In this document: positions 44,691 to 56,030 of the stretch, piece after piece | How the letters are laid out: each line of letters begins with the position of its first letter | Numbering within the stretch: position 1 is the stretch's first letter | Assembly (NCBI RefSeq): GCF_050003625.1 | Contig: NC_134397.1 | Coordinates: 69,786,669-69,850,668 of the forward strand | Direction of reading: 5' to 3' | Length of the DNA stretch: 64,000 bases | Source: Haematobia irritans | Lineage: Eukaryota; Arthropoda; Insecta; Diptera; Muscidae | The notes under the pieces: model-generated | Seen by the model: only the letters and a program-made list of their open reading frames with translations | Databases searched by the model: none | What the model was told of the DNA's origin: nothing | Translations under genes and position numbers: made by a program

Positions 44691-45936
44691 TTAAATTAAA
44701 AATTTCTGATTTGATTAAATAAAGAATTCTTTGTGTTTTCAATTTCCTTGAGTTTATACGGGTCTTTAATTACTTCGGGAAGTACGAAATAATAGCACTC
44801 GTTAAATGACAAATAGATTTCATAAATCGAATATTTTGTATTACTATTTCTATTAGATTCGATTATGATTGTAAAAGTAGTTGAAACTCGGGTGTTTATT
44901 AAAAGTCAATGATCGAAAAGTCAAAAAATAGATTTTTAGTTTGCATTATAGATTCCTACAAGCATAATGCAATTTTGAAAAGGCTAGACATTATTTATCC
45001 AATGCACAAATTATAAAAACACTTGACATAAAATGTATTCCATCGAAACAGAAGAGAAAAATAACGTTTAAAGCCAGGCGTGGAAACTGCAACCAGAGTG
45101 AGTTCCTGTTCGGATATCTTTAAATATTAGCTTAAATAATTAAAGTGGCAAGAATAAGTCTTTTAATTAAAAGCTCAATTTTAGCCCCTGTATCCAGTGA
45201 TCAACATTTAAAGAAACGATTATTGAACTTGGGGGCATTCTTAGTAGATTTTATTCCACCTGCATGAAATTTGGTGTTTAGTTTATGCTTTTGATATTTA
45301 AAATTAGTAAATTTTAAGTCAGCCACAAACCATGTCATTTTATAATATTAGAAATTGTATCATGAGTATGGATTTTCTGCTACTAGTTTCAAAAATAATT
45401 TATTTATTTTTTGGTTGATAATGAAAAACCATACAGTATTCGAAAATATTGATAATTGTAAATTCTCATAAATATTATGTGAATACTTTGAATAAATTAA
45501 CATATATATCGAGCGCAAATATATACAAGCTATAAAAGCATATACTAAAATTTCAAAGTTTATAAATATTGAAAATTTTTATTGACCGCATACCACTGGC
45601 CCAGCTTTAATATGTGGGAGAGCTATAACGATGAATTGACAATATAACTAAATTAGTCGAGGTGATATTTGGCAAATTTATATTCGTTGATTAGATTTCT
45701 TTAATAAAATTTGGGATTAGTGTCGCGTAAAATATTGCCTAGAAATTGTTGAGAGACTTGAAACAAGATACACGCAAAAGATTACCGACTTCTTGCGTTA
45801 ACGTATACGTATGTCTTTCGATGAATGATTTAAGATTAAAATATCGTTTCCTTAAATCAACTAAAATAGAAATCAGTTCTGAATTATATATCAGTATAGT
45901 TTTTCTTTCATACCATTTTATAAATTCGAATGATTG
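44691..45936. other. AT-rich sequence, no gene or repeat recognised
   Basis: No repeat ends of the families seen here. Frames are short. Candidate single-copy host DNA. Confidence 0.45.
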
Positions 45937-46106
45937 TACACCCTCAAAAAAAAAAAAAATGCATATACCCCAAACACATTTTGCTTCAAGCGTATATATT
46001 TTCAGGATTGGTCCAAACAAAATATTGTTTGTATTGTTCAAACATATTATGTTTCACCTTAGAGCATACACTGGTAAAAAAATATGAAATTGTCTTTGTG
46101 TGGATA

Positions 46107-46358
46107 CACCCAGAGAAGTAATATGATCACATCAAACATGTTTTAAAAGCAAAATGTTATTTTTGGGTGGTGACCATGTAACATGGTTCTCGAAACCATT
46201 TTTTTTTTTCTCGGAAATCATGTATATGATTTCGGCAAGCAGGTTATATTTGACGAGAAAATAACATTTTAGTGACAAACATGTTGCATGGTCACCACAC
46301 AAAAATAACATTTTGCTCTTGAAACATGTTTGAGGTGATCATATTCCGTCTCTGCGTG
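46107..46358. mobile_element. P3: palindromic foldback MITE
   Basis: 252 bp, CACCCAGAGAAGTAATATGA ... ATTCCGTCTCTGCGTG, TA duplicated (46105-46106, 46359-46360). A T-run interrupts one arm near 46199-46210. Confidence 0.86.
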
Positions 46359-46563
46359 TATATTGTTAAGGCGCCAGTTGGTTAATTCCATTATTTTACT
46401 TGCATCATACTCTCTAGTTCTCTCTTTCTAAACACATATGTTTGTAGGCTATTTCTAAATTAATATATGTTTGCATCTAAACATATTATATTTACAAACA
46501 TTTTATGTCCCAAACATAATATGTTCTAACATATTAAACTATATATGTCCCAAACATGGTGGT

Positions 46564-46911
46564 GGGGACCCACAGTGGTGTAATGGTTAGCATGCCCGCC
46601 TTGCATACACAAGGTCGTGGGTTCGATTCCTGCTTCGATGGAACACCAAAAAGTTTTTCAGCGGTGGATTATCCCACCTCAGTAATGCTGGTGATATTTC
46701 TGAGAGTTTCAAAGCTTCTCTAAGTGATTTCACTGCAATGTAAAACGCCGTTAGGACTCGGCTATAAAAAGGAGGTCCTTTGTCATTGAGCTTAACATGG
46801 AATCGGGCAGCACTCAGTGATAAGAGAGAAGTTCACCAATGTGGTATCACAATGGACTGAATAGTCTAAGTAAGCCTGATACATCGGGCTGCCACCTAAC
46901 CTAACCTAACC
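46564..46911 (+). mobile_element. tRNA-derived SINE, near full length
   Basis: Head with ACAGTGGTGTAATGG and B box GGTTCGATTCC; body as at 1870-2220; tail CCTAACCTAACCTA. Comparison with X1 shows it interrupts an AACATG...CTAGTTTATGAAC stretch of X4. Duplication not clear. Confidence 0.87.
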
Positions 46912-47025
46912 TAGTTTATGAACATTATATTCTTGCACTTAAAAATACTATGTTAAAAAATGTAAGTTCCAAACATATAATTTTTACACCCAAACATATG
47001 AAAAACAGTCTTTTTCGTCCGTGTA

Positions 47026-47247
47026 GAAAGAAGTTGGAATGATTAAATATTTCGGCTGACTTACGTTATGTCTTTGACATACATGTTAATGGTTTATACT
47101 TATACGCTAAAACACCATATACACAAGTGTATAAAATCGATCTGCATGAAAGCTGACCAAAATTTTGGTTTTTAGATCACAAATTATATACTGATCGAAT
47201 GAGAATCACGCTTATGTCTATCTAGTCGTAGATTCGTTTTTATACCC
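47026..47247. other. Spacer, nothing recognised
   Basis: AT-rich; no repeat end or coding frame. Confidence 0.4.
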
Positions 47248-47720
47248 TAAACCACATGGTGGTCAGGGTATAATAACTTTGATCTGCAAAAAATGTTCCT
47301 ACCAGATCGACCCTTGATGTCCGTCTGTCGGTCGGTCATTTGTATTTGTTTCCGAAGTATTCCGGTCGCAACCATGAACCGATTTTGATTAAATTCCACA
47401 TATATATGTGTCGCCTGATTTCAACAAATTGGGTCATATTACGCTCTCCATCTTAAAATTTTCCACAAATTAATTTTTTAATAGTACCTTTTAAGTGTTC
47501 AAAATTTCATTGAAATTGGCTCCTATATAAATGTATCGCCCGATTTTCCCAAATATTGCATTAAAACCCTTATTTATTAACCAATCATACTCAAATTTGG
47601 CATAAGGTATGTATCACCGGATTTTCCGAAATTTGGCCATAATATTTTGATGTATTATACGAACTCAGTCAGACTTACATATAACATCTACATAAATATG
47701 TTGCCCGAGCAATTTCCTCT
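47248..47720 (+). mobile_element. HINE 14 fragment, subfamily 4
   Basis: TTTTTATACCCTAAACCACATGG, GGTGGTCAGGGTATAATAAC, GTCCGTCTGTCGGTCGG, then diverged CCTATATAAATGTATCGCCCGATTTTCCC units. 5' part only; close to 56031-56560. Confidence 0.65.
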
Positions 47721-48316
47721 TGTTTAAGTTCCACATAATAGGCGTAATACTCATCCACCTGCTAGGTCAATAACACTCACAATCTTAATAAGTAAAAAAA
47801 AATTAAAACAAGTATATACGGCCGTAAGTTCGGAAGGCCGAATCGTATGTACCCTCCACTATGGTTTTAGTAGAAACAACTACTACTAGTACCTACTAAA
47901 GACTGTAATCCACAATCGAATTATTTGGTTTGTGGTAATACTTGCCGATGACCTTGCCATTTTAAAAGTTCTTAACATCGTCCTCTAAATTGTAAGCTAG
48001 CCCACGCGTGGTACATATTAGACACACAAAAAAACACACACATTAAATACGTATATAATTCAGATCTTGACCCGGTATATGGTACGTAGAGAAGTGTACA
48101 ACTAATTACCAACGGATATGAAGTTTTGCGTTGTAATTCGAGAGTCGAATTGAAATATGGGGGTCGCTTTATAAGGAGGCCATATACAACTACGAACCGA
48201 TATTGAGCAATTTTCGTGTGATTGGGGATAGGTTTATCTGGGTGCTATATATAACTATAGATCGATATGGACAAATTTTGGCATGGTTGTTAGCGGCCAT
48301 GTACTAACACAATGTA

Positions 48317-48548
48317 CACCCAGAGAAGGAATATGATCACATCAAACATGTTTTAAGAGCAAAATGTTATTTTTGGGTGGTGACCATGTATTTTATTTTC
48401 TCGGAAATCATGTATCTGATTTCGGCAAGCAGGTTATATTTGACGAGAAAATAACATTTTAGTGACAAACATGTTACATGGTCACCATACAAAAATAACA
48501 TTTTGCTCTTGAAACATGTTTGAGGTGATCATATTCCTTCTCTGCGTG
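48317..48548. mobile_element. P4: palindromic foldback MITE
   Basis: 232 bp with duplicated TA (48315-48316, 48549-48550). The host 153-bp unit reads ACTAACACAATG-TA-CCAAATTTC across it, an unambiguous empty site. One arm lacks the CATGTAACATGG segment. Confidence 0.9.
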
Positions 48549-48972
48549 TACCAAATTTCAACTGAATCGGAAGAATTTTGCTCCTCCAAGAGGATACGGG
48601 GGTCAAATCTGGGGATCAGTTTAAATGGGGGCTATACGAGTATGTAATTGGACCGATATGAATGAATTTTTGCAGGGTTTTTAAAAACTAAATACTTAGA
48701 CCACGTACCAAATTTCAACCGGATCGGATGAAATTTACTACTCCAAGAGGCTCCGGAGATCAAATCATGCAAAAATGTATCCAAATCGGTCTATAGACCG
48801 ATATAAACCATATTGAGACTAGATATAATTATAGACCAATATGGATACATTTTTGCATGGTTATTAGGGACCATATAATAATCCACGTAGCAGATTTTAA
48901 CGGTATCGGATGCTCCTCCAAGAGGCTCCGGAGGTCAAATTTGGGAATCGGTTGATATGGATGCTATATATA

Positions 48973-49534
48973 GCCAGCAAAAAAATTTGGAAGTTTTTCC
49001 AAATGCACAACTTTAAAAGCACTTCCAGAAGATGCACTCCCAATGATGTTCTTTATTTTAACTACCCAGGAAGTTCTTTTAATTAAATTTGTTATATCTT
49101 GGTTTTTTCATACTTTTAATAGGTAATTTTAACTTTTTTTTTGTTTCAAATAGGTTAAAAACAGAGTAAGAATTCATAAAATGGTACAAATCATTTAAAT
49201 TTTGTCGAAAAAAATGCTAAATCCAATCTGAAAAAATTGTGAATTTTTGAAAATATATGAGGTCAAACGTTTCCGCATTAAAAATTATAAAAAATTATAA
49301 AAATTATTTATTTCACAAAATATCACAGAATTTTTTAATTTACTCCAAAAAAAATTGAATTTGGATCACACCTAAAGAAGTGATGCAAATTCAGTGCAAC
49401 GGCTGTTGAAATGGAGGACTTCTGTCCTATGACAAGCCCATGTTAAATACATCGCTTCTGCGTCAATTTTGCACCATTTCTGGATCCAAAAAGAACATTT
49501 TCGTTACTTTTTTGGCGACGCTTTTTTTGCTGGG
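48973..49534. mobile_element. CCAGCAAAAAAA inverted-repeat element, 562 bp
   Basis: Left GCCAGCAAAAAAATTTGG, right (reversed) CCCAGCAAAAAAAGCG, TA on both sides (48971-48972, 49535-49536). Interrupts a 153-bp unit. No coding. Similar termini occur on V1 (59181-60096). Confidence 0.7.
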
Positions 49535-49675
49535 TAATTATGAACTGATATGGATAAATTTTTGCATGGTTTTTAGAGGTCACAAACTAACACCACCTAC
49601 CAAATTTTCACCGGATCGTATAAATTTTGCTCCGGAAGTCATATCTGGGGATCGGTTTATATGGGGGAATCTTAA

Positions 49676-49712
49676 TCGGGCTGCCACTTTAACCTGACCT
49701 AACCTAACCATA
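49676..49712 (+). mobile_element. SINE 3' tail fragment
   Basis: AATCGGGCTGCCACTTTAACC then CTAACC repeats: only the last 37 bp of the SINE. Confidence 0.7.
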
Positions 49713-50262
49713 GGGGATATAACATACATGTAATTATGGACCTATATGGATCAATTTTTGCATGATTGTAGCAGACTATATACTAATACCACGTATCAAA
49801 TTTCAACCGGACCGCATGAATTTTGCTCCTCCAAGAGGCACGGGAGTTCAAATCTGGGGATCCGATTATATGGGGGATATATATAATTATGGATCGATAT
49901 GGACCAATTTTTGCATGGTTGTTAGAGACCATATACTTACACCCGTACCAAATTTCAACCGGATCGGATGAAATTTGCTTCCATAAGGCTATACGTAAAA
50001 ATGGTCCAATATAGCCCATTTGCAATACCATCCGACCTACATCAATAACAACTACTTATGCCGAGTTTCAAGTCGATAGCTTGTTTCGTTCGGAAGTTAA
50101 CGTGATTTCAACAGACGGGCGGACGGGTATGCTTAGATCGACTCAGAATTTTACCACGACCCAGAATATATATACTTTATGGGGTCTTAGAGCAATATTT
50201 CCATGTGTTACAAACGGAATGATAAAGTTAATATAACCCCCATCCTATGATGGAGGGTATAA

Positions 50263-50607
50263 AAATAATTTCAAGCAATTTTAACTTCGTGCTAATATTG
50301 GACCATAAAATCACTTACTCATTAAACTTGAAAAAGGCCCATCGATAAGAAATGAAATTTGCTTAAAAAAATTCCCATGTATATGGAACTTGTTTGAAGC
50401 TTTTTGTTCTTACTCATGATTTTATTGCAATACAAACCGGATATATTTGATGTAAAAAAAAGTATAACCACATTAAGTTTAATTCATTAACGGCCAAAAA
50501 TTGGAATTTATTGATCTCATTGAGCTGTAACAGAACCTGACCCAGAGTGCATAAACAAAACTGTTGCTTTGTAACTTCTGCTTACATTGACTGTTGAAAA
50601 TTAACAG
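50263..50607. other. No feature recognised
   Basis: AT-rich, no repeat end or coding frame. Confidence 0.4.
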
Positions 50608-50980
50608 GTATATAAGGCCGAAAATTCAGAGTGGCCGAATTTTATATACTTTAAATTAGTTGTCGTAACTTAAAATTTCTTAACATTATCTTCTATATTG
50701 TAAGTTAGGCCCTATGGAGTCTATGATAGAAAAGAAAGGGAGAGGGTACTTGACCCATTTGATTGTTAGAAGGTATCACGTACCAAATTTTTACAAAACC
50801 GCATGAAATTTGTTTCTCCATGAGGTTGAAGTTATTGTGATTTCATCAAATGTATGTACAGACTAACTCACCACGACTAAAACTATATATACTTTATGGT
50901 ATCTGCGACCGATAATTCGATATGTTACAAACGGAATGAAAAATTTAGTTACCCACCGTTTCATGGTGGAGCTATAAAAA
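50608..50980 (-). mobile_element. HINE 16, short degenerate copy (reverse)
   Basis: AGGTATATAAGGCCGAAAATTCAG with decayed hairpin arms, TATGGAGTCTATG, GGTATCACGTACCAAATTT, then ATGTTACAAACGGAATGA and CATGGTGGAGCTATAAAAA. Barely one unit of array; deleted internally. Confidence 0.6.
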
Positions 50981-51470
50981 CATATTCACAAATAAAACAA
51001 ATTTTGATTAAAACAAGACTGTAAACAAATGTTTGAGATACTAAATGAATAATAACACAATTGAATATAAAAAGACTGCTTTATTATAAGTCTCGATTTC
51101 GATATGACTAAATGTGAGACCCTTAAGGTGTGGCCTGAGATTCCATACACGTTTCAATGAAATTTGTTTCATGACCTTTGTAGTCGCATGGAGTTAATGT
51201 TCCATCTGGCCATACTTGTGAATGGATAGAACTATAGTGTTCTTTTTGCAATGTGATAGAAAAACAATTTGATAAAAATTATGGGATTGTTTGTTCAAAT
51301 TATTCCGGTATAATCCCTGTAACTGAAAGATCAAGACTTATTTATAAGACTTTATGGGATAAACATTGAGTGTTTTTTAGAATGTGAAAATAAATTAATA
51401 ACGGCTAACTCATTTTTTTAATTTTCTCGATAATTGCATCCATCATATATTTCTCACTTCTATTTGGTTT
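50981..51470. other. No gene recognised
   Basis: Unassigned AT-rich sequence; 51400-51470 may already be decayed Y/X material (TCGATAATTGCATCC, CATATATTTCTCAC). Confidence 0.4.
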
Positions 51471-51628
51471 ATTTACTTCCCAGCACTTTTTCCGTAATAC
51501 AAACTATGTAGAAGAATTTATTCGATTTAATAATATTTTCAAATTTTACCTTTCGTGCAGACTGAGAATCGAACCGCGGACCATACAGTTTGTAAGACAA
51601 CATCCACTGGGCCATGTAGCTATTACTG
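51471..51628 (-). repeat. Y/X-type fragment with tRNA-like module
   Basis: CCAGCACTTTTTCCGTAATAC, TTTACCTTTCGTGCAGACTGAGAATCGAACCGCGG and CCACTGGGCCATGTAGC: the type-2 tRNA-like module in reverse, interrupted at 51628 by the CCCTTCAG element and continuing faintly at 52347. Confidence 0.65.
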
Positions 51629-52346
51629 CCCTTCAGTTCTTCGGACTGGTCCCAAACCGGTCGTTTCACCTGTCCTTTATAGCCGGTACAGGTCCTTTAA
51701 CTGGTTAGGTGACCGGTGAAATTAACATGGGGTTGTCATAGGAAGGGTCAATTGACCCCCACATAGATACCTACAAACCAATCATTTAACCGGTTGTTTT
51801 CAACCCATCAATTAACCAGTTCAAATAGACATGTTAGAAAGACAGTTCTAAAAAAAACAAATTTTTCCACCAATTTTACTTCTTATTTCTATCAATGTTG
51901 TTTTTTACTTTTATTTGTCTTATTATCTAATTTTTACAATTTGAAAAACTTTTTCGCTCCGCCCAGGTTTTGAACCTGGGTTTACTGGCAGCATAACAGA
52001 ACGCCTTAACGCATTCAGCCACAAACGCCATTGAATACACAACATTGAAACGTCAATTTAAATGTTTGTGATATTGGTAGAAAATGAACAAATGTAGGGA
52101 AAATATAATTGAAAAAAAAAAATCTAAAAATAGAACTGTCCCTGTTATAGATGCAAAAGGGCCAGAAATGTGTTAATTAACCCTGTGATAGAGACATTTG
52201 AACCGGTTAGGGGATGGGTTCATTGTGGTCTAGAGACAAATGCATGAAGTGGCTACCAATTGGCTAAATACAACCAGTCCCATGACCGGTATAAAATTCT
52301 AATTGCTTGGAAATAGGGGTCAATTGGCACCAAAAAAACTGAAGGG
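51629..52346. mobile_element. CCCTTCAG inverted-repeat element, 718 bp, unclassified
   Basis: Left CCCTTCAGTTCTTCGG, right (reversed) CCCTTCAGTTTTTTTGG. TG sits on both sides (51627-51628, 52347-52348), or TGCC if the ends are set differently. Many ACCGGT/CCGGTT words lie near both ends. The interior carries the V-type tRNA-like module 51955-52029. No transposase and no superfamily assigned. Confidence 0.65.
51955..52029 (-). repeat. tRNA-like module (type 3)
   Basis: Minus strand: GTGGCTGAATGCGTTAAGGC (A-box region) and CCAGGTTCAAAACCTGG (T-arm/B-box region with a 5-bp stem). Resembles a class-II tRNA in the spacing of its arms. It recurs at 59350-59426 and, decayed, at 39671-39723. Confidence 0.65.
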
Positions 52347-52348
52347 TG

Positions 52349-52565
52349 CCATCAACAGACAAATATCACTATAGCCATGAACGCACAAGCAACCCATACA
52401 TTCAAGCAATTCTATTTATAAACCAAATTTTTGGACACACAGAACCAAATTTAAAGAACTTTATTTTGATCAAACAAACGGAAATAAAGCAATTCTTTAA
52501 GTGACAGTAGCTTTAATTTGATTTACTTGATTTTTGATTCGATTTTAATAGTACTCATTCAAATA
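52349..52565. other. Continuation of Y/X debris and spacer
   Basis: CATCAACAGACAAATATCAC resembles the Y stretch CACCAGTAGACAATTATC, supporting insertion of the CCCTTCAG element into a Y/X copy. The rest is unassigned. Confidence 0.4.
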
Positions 52566-52567
52566 TA

Positions 52568-53586
52568 ACAGGTTGGCTGATAAGTCCCCGATCTAACAAA
52601 GAAAAACACATTTTTTTGTCAAAATTCGTTTTTATTATTCAACATAGTTCCCTTCGAGAGCGATACAACGATTATAACGACCTTCCAATTTTTTGATACC
52701 ATTTTGGTAGTACTCATTCGGTTTTGCCTCAAAATAGGCCTCAGTTTCGGTGATCACCTCTTCATTGCAGCCAAATTTTTTCCCTGCGAGCATCCTTTTG
52801 AGGTCGATCTTCAAACGCTCCAATAACGTCATATAATAGTCACTGTTGATGGTTTTTCCCTTCTCAAGATAATCGATAAAAATTATTCCATGCGCATCCC
52901 AAAAAACAGAGGCCATTACTTTGCCAGCGGACTTTTGAGTCTTTCCACGCTTCGAAGACGGTTCACCGGTCGCTGTCCAATCAGCCGACTGTCGATTGGA
53001 CTCAGGAGTTTATTGATGGAGCCATGTTTCATCCATTGTCACATATCGACGGAAAAACTCGGGTGTATTACGAGTTAACAGCTGCAAACACCGCTCAGAA
53101 TCATCAACACGTTGTTGTTTTTGGTCAAATGTAAGCTCGAGCGGCACCTATTTTGCACAGAGCTTCCGCATATCCAAATATTGATGAATGATATTACCAA
53201 CACGTTACTCTGATATCTTTAAGGCCTCTGCTATTTCGATCAACTTCATTTTACGGTCATTCAAAATCATTTTGTGGATTTTTTGATGTTTTCGTCGGTA
53301 ACCATCTCTTTCGGGCGTCCACTGCATTCACCGTCCTCCGTGCTCATTTCACCACGCTTGAATTTTGCACACCAGTCAATTATTGTTGATTTCCCTGGGG
53401 CAGAATACGTATTTTTTCCCTTCAGAAAACAGTATTTTATCAAAAGACGAAATTCCTTTTTTTCCATGTTTTCACAATAACAAAAGTTGCTTCACAAAAG
53501 ACGATCTATCTAATTGGCTTACAGACGTCCAATTTTGACACGAATCATTTGAAGGTTGGTGGTTGGAGACTTATCAGCCAACCTGC
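52568..53586 (-). mobile_element. Mariner B: Himar1-like deletion derivative
   Basis: Intact terminus ACAGGTTGGCTGATAAGTCC at 52568; the other end (GCAGGTTGGCTGATAAG in reverse) has one terminal substitution and lacks its inner TIR part. TA on both sides (52566-52567, 53587-53588). 1019 bp against about 1.29 kb for Himar1. Confidence 0.9.
52635..53467 (-). pseudogene. mariner B transposase, inactivated
   Basis: Minus strand. The N-terminal part (MEKKEFRLLIKYCFLKGKNT) jumps directly to SAPGKSTIIDW, losing about 13 codons of the HTH region. The middle has frame breaks and a stop inside the first catalytic region (WLH then Gln-stop). LLERLK joins directly to DLKRMLAGKKFGCNEEV, deleting the block with the second and third catalytic Asp residues. 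The C-terminus YYQNGIKKLEGRYNRCIAL to EGNYVE is intact. It cannot encode an active transposase, although one terminus looks functional. Confidence 0.92.
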
Positions 53587-53695
53587 TATATAGTAATTTG
53601 TAGTACATCCCTGCAATAGGAGAAAAATTAGAAAACCCGAATTTTTTGAATTGCCTTATATCATCTTGGTTGAGAGAGTCTCTTTCGACACTTGT

Positions 53696-53852
53696 TTTAG
53701 AGACAGAAGGGACATGATAACCCCAAACGTGTTTCAAGAGCAAAATGTAATTTTTAGAGGTGAGTTTTGTAACAAAAATATTGTTTTCTCGGCAAAAATA
53801 TACATGGCCAACAAAATCAGTACATAATTTTCGAGAAAATAACTCTGGGTGT
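53696..53852. repeat. P-family fragment
   Basis: GACATGATAACCCCAAACGTG, TTTCAAGAGCAAAATGTAAT and AATAACTCTGGGTG: a decayed and shortened P element. Confidence 0.6.
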
Positions 53853-54440
53853 ATTGGTGGGCAATTTTAGAAATTAAAGAAATATTGTTTACCATTTTGA
53901 ATATATTTAAATCCCACTCAATAAAGCCTCCTGCTTTTGTGTTTTTCTATATGCCTTGAACAGTAATTTTAAAATCTTTATAAAAAATTCTCAAGATTTC
54001 GGAAGGTTATTCTACATTACATACCACTATACTAAATATTTATTACGAACCTCAAAGTGTGCTTTATTTAAGACATAAAGTCTGAAATGAAGAGTGCTTG
54101 ATATAAACGAAGTTAAGTGCGATTTAGAATAAAGTTTGTTTTTGTTGCAAACATAAAATATTTCTAACAACAAAAGGTTTGAAGTTTTCGAAGAAATTCC
54201 AAAAACATGTAAAATGCGCGTAGGTATCTCTAGTATTTGGTAATCTTAATTTTATTTTTGGAAGGATACAAAATCAAATTAATAACTTAATTTATATTAA
54301 AATGGTAGTTTCCCGTGAAACCTTTCAATCCTGGACACTTTTAAAAGCGGACACGTCTCCAAAATACACTATTCCTGTGAGACGTTTTATATATTAATCA
54401 TATCAAAATTAACATCTCTTAAGTGGACGCTTCCCAAATA
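53853..54440. repeat. Partial Y copy and spacer
   Basis: 53985-54210 (TTTCGGAAGGTTATTC, TGCTTGATATAAACGAAG, AGTTTTCGAAGAAATTCC) follows the right half of Y without its end. The remainder is unassigned. Confidence 0.5.
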
Positions 54441-56030
54441 TGTATTCTGATAGGTACAAGTAAATCATACATGCAAATAATTGACCACTGGTATCAAGCG
54501 CCAACATTACCATTCTTCGCAGAAGCCAATAATAGTACTAACATCAACAAATAGTACAAAATACTACTCAAGCGAAGCAACGGCTAAACAAATACAAAAG
54601 AGCAAAAACAAAACTTACTCCAGAAACTGCAATTGCCGGTGCAAATGCATAAAATTCAATCACAAACATGAGCAATTGCAATAGAGCTTAAGTAGAGGTA
54701 AAAAATGCAATAGTACTCACCTCTCAATTGAAAAGAAAAAACCAAATACATCCATTGTTTTTTCTTCCAACCAAGTAAAAACAAAGAAACTGAACATTTC
54801 TTTTGAAAATGCTCTTACATGGTTTAAACGATTTCTAAGAGCTGTTTGAACAACAATTGCTTCTATTCCAACAAGCCACAAGCATAAGCCAACATCAAGC
54901 TACACTTCAACTAAACCAGCATATAAATGGCAAAAAGCAACAACCTCTCAAAGACCGACTGACCGAGTAATACAGTGCTGCCTTGCAGCAGCAGCAGCAG
55001 TTTGTTCGTCAGTCATTCACATAGGCAAACAAACGACGTACAAACCTCAGTCTGCCAGCTACTTACTCTGATCTACTCTACTCAACTCCATTGGGAGAAA
55101 CAGTATAGTCATCCCAACAGATTACCCACATACATCTTCTCATACTCATGTACGGAAAAAGCCGCTATAACATCGTTTACAATACAGTTGAACGTCTGAC
55201 GTGACTGGTAGAAATGAAAATAAGACAAAAACCTGCTACATCAAATCTGGTTTAATTTAGTCAGGGGGAATATACAGTCAGTGGATAATTCTTAAAAGCC
55301 TCTGAAAGAGAAATACATTTTACCGAGAATTGTGAATTTCAACTAAGAGCTTTATTTGTTTGCTCTTTATCATATTACTCTTCGTTGTGGAATATTCTTA
55401 GCCTATAAAGAGAACGTTGGTGAATTTTCCAATGTTTTGTTTTTAAGAGTATGGGAATAACAGTTATTCTCTGATGTTACGGTTCATTTCCAATATTCTC
55501 TAGTCTCATCATTCCAATTTCTCAAAACATGGACAATGAATTCAAATAGTTAAGTTGAGATTTTAGTCTTGACCAAACGTCTAACCAATCACATCAAACG
55601 ATTGGTCGGTGTAGCCAAGAGGTAGAACTAATAATGCCAACTGAATTAAATACGAATTGTGGTTTGCACTCGTAGTGTTAAGGAGTTTTTGTCTTAAGTC
55701 TTTTGTTCTGTATGAGTGTATGTGGTGTTAATAATTTAATTATACGCAATATACAAGTATTATTTTTTTATTTGCGCCTCTACGTTCAATTCGTATGTCT
55801 TTGAAGTAAAGCAAATTTTCCTAAAAGTAAAGAAAACATTATAGATTTAAAAATAATCTTTAAATAAAGAGAAATATTGCATCTTTTGATTAGAACGCTT
55901 CAAATATACACCGAAAAAAATATTGGCCAAATGTGTTATATTGAATCTTTAGATTAAAAATAGAAAAGCTTGAAAAAAAAGGTAATACGTATTTTGGGGA
56001 ATTTGCATCTTTCGATTTAAGATTTTATTT
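54441..56030. other. Possible host single-copy sequence, CA-rich
   Basis: Higher complexity than most of the window: CAACAA/AGCAACAA-rich on the plus strand, with a short (GCA)n at 54988-55000. No long frame, and the 67- and 74-codon frames (54481-54684, 54975-55199) lack domains. The composition is reminiscent of dipteran 5' UTR or upstream exon DNA, but I see no gene. 55200-56030 is featureless. Confidence 0.35.

Larger units (their letters stand above)
45939..47023 (-). mobile_element. X4: X element (reverse) with nested P3 and SINE
   Basis: Starts CACCCTCAAAAAAAAA and ends GAAAAACAGTCTTTTTCGTCCGTG, with TA on both sides (45937-45938, 47024-47025). About 480 bp is X sequence; the rest is P3 (46107-46358) and a SINE (46564-46911). 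AAACATAT words as in X1. Confidence 0.8.
47809..50262 (-). mobile_element. HINE 15, subfamily 2, reverse, with three nested insertions
   Basis: AACAAGTATATACGGCCGTAAG with a shortened hairpin (TTCGGAAGGCCGAA), GTACCCTCCACTATGG, diverged 153-bp units, and CCCATCCTATGATGGAGGGTATAAAA at the far end. Nested: P4 (48317-48548), the CCAGC element (48973-49534) and a SINE tail (49676-49712). Confidence 0.72.

Noticed and set aside
51955..52029. tRNA-Ser-like gene on the minus strand
   Set aside because: The T arm is good but the acceptor ends do not pair well, and the module recurs within V-type repeats.
54921..55015. TATAAAT with a downstream TCAGTCATT initiator-like word as a core promoter
   Set aside because: The spacing of about 90 bp is far from the usual 30 bp, and both words are common in such sequence.
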